From: Flavobacterium marginilacus
Lineage (GTDB): Bacteria; Bacteroidota; Bacteroidia; Flavobacteriales; Flavobacteriaceae
Direction: 5' to 3'
Assembly: GCF_026870155.1 (NCBI RefSeq)
Contig: NZ_CP113975.1
Span: forward strand, 4,898,001 to 4,962,000
DNA length: 64,000 bases
A model generated the notes under the pieces. It saw only the letters and a program-made list of their open reading frames with translations. It ran no database searches and had not been told where the DNA came from. Positions 63,343 through 64,000 of the stretch are shown piece by piece. Every line of letters begins with the position of its first letter. Position 1 is the first letter of the stretch. The translations under genes were made by a program, and so were the position numbers.

Positions 63343-64000
63343 TTAATTTAAACTAAAAACCTGTAAAACAGGCAGTGCTTTATTTGTAAAATCATAGAAC
63401 GCCTGGTTTTCGAACGTAGAACCATTAACCGCAGCACTTCCTTTGAAAGCAATCCATTCTCCTCCCCAGTAAGCAAATCCAATTCCGGATTTAGAAGTTT
63501 TTACAAGATCTTTGATTGCTAACATATAATTCTTTTGTCCTTCAGGAGTTGCATCATAACCCGAAACCAGCTGATCGATTTGACCTACTATATTATTTGT
63601 TGCATCATTCCAGCTTAAAGTAAATGGATAAGCAGTTTCGGCAATGAGTACTTTTTTACCAAATTTAGTTCCCAATGCATCAATCGTACTTTTGACAGCT
63701 GTCAAATCTTTACCGTGCCAGATAGGATAGTAAGAAAGTCCAATATAATCATAATCTACTGAATTTACTTTTCCAAAAAACCAATCCGTATCCGATGCTT
63801 TAACACCTGCATAATGAATCATGATTTTTGTTTTTGGTGCTTTACTTCGAATTACAGCGCCCGCAGTTTTTAATAAATCAATACATTGTGCTTCTTGATT
63901 AATCAAATGTCCCTGAGGCCAGAGCAAACCGCTGTTTATTTCATTCCCAATTTGGATAATATCAGGATTAATCTCTGTTATGATAGTAGAAGTATAATTG
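63343..64000 (-). CDS. GH53 endo-beta-1,4-galactanase, 5'-truncated by the window edge
   Basis: The frame stays open to the edge at 64000, so the N-terminus is missing. The visible part begins just before the acid/base region IIQIGNEINSGLLWPQGH, then YDYIGLSYYPIWHG and the nucleophile region VLIAETAYPFTLSWND, and ends with the C-terminal helix before the stop at 63343. It is a GH53 like its neighbour but differs in the nucleophile segment (AETAYP here, VEVGG there), so the two may prefer different galactans or chain lengths. Confidence 0.9.
   Translation of the reverse strand, partial: NYTSTIITEINPDIIQIGNEINSGLLWPQGHLINQEAQCIDLLKTAGAVIRSKAPKTKIMIHYAGVKASDTDWFFGKVNSVDYDYIGLSYYPIWHGKDLTAVKSTIDALGTKFGKKVLIAETAYPFTLSWNDATNNIVGQIDQLVSGYDATPEGQKNYMLAIKDLVKTSKSGIGFAYWGGEWIAFKGSAAVNGSTFENQAFYDFTNKALPVLQVFSLN

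Overview
The window looks like a Flavobacterium-type chromosome (Bacteroidota). The evidence is low GC, promoters of the TTTG / TAnnTTTG type with no purine-rich ribosome binding sites, a SusC/SusD polysaccharide locus, a 14-gene nuo operon with a short NuoG, and many palindromic intergenic repeats. There are no rRNA or tRNA genes, no CRISPR array and no intact transposon that I can see.

Left part (1-5.9 kb): a small secreted MORN/YwqK-like protein, aspS, two unrecognised envelope proteins and a cold-shock protein. Next (6.0-21.7 kb): a complete complex I operon, nuoA to nuoN, read to the right. It carries foreign genes in two places. Between nuoE and nuoF sits an AAA/ABC-type ATPase followed by a TOPRIM-like protein, joined to the nuo genes by gaps of only 3 and 7 nt. 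Between nuoH and nuoI sits an ORF6N-domain protein plus a hairpin repeat. The ATPase/TOPRIM pair resembles the two-gene architecture of PARIS/OLD-type phage defence and is the best candidate for an undescribed system here.

22-24.3 kb: an ArsR-type regulator, a FrnE/DsbA-like protein and a Gfo/Idh/MocA oxidoreductase. 24.3-48.2 kb, leftward: a polysaccharide utilisation locus encoding SusC, SusD, a probable glycan-binding lipoprotein, GH2, GH31, GH97, GH39, GH3, GH5 with a BACON domain, an acetylesterase and GH95. This set fits acetylated, fucosylated and galactosylated xyloglucan: GH5 cuts the backbone, GH95, GH2 and GH31 strip Fuc, Gal and Xyl, the esterase removes acetyl groups, and GH3 releases glucose. 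GH39 and GH97 are extra activities whose targets are unclear. Several gaps in this locus hold hairpins or REP-type palindromes, and one holds the remnant of a REP-associated transposase.

48.2-50.5 kb: a long intergenic region with an 18-bp perfect palindrome, then two tandem Nudix-fold regulators whose DNA-binding ends are nearly identical. 50.5-54.1 kb: umuC-umuD, a polysaccharide deacetylase, a probably frameshifted small gene and a hypothetical gene. 54.2-64 kb, leftward: a galactan/galactose set with two GH53 endo-galactanases (the first cut by the window edge), a GH2 beta-galactosidase, galK, galT, galE and a vSGLT-like Na+/sugar symporter. Galactose released by either locus could enter this Leloir pathway.
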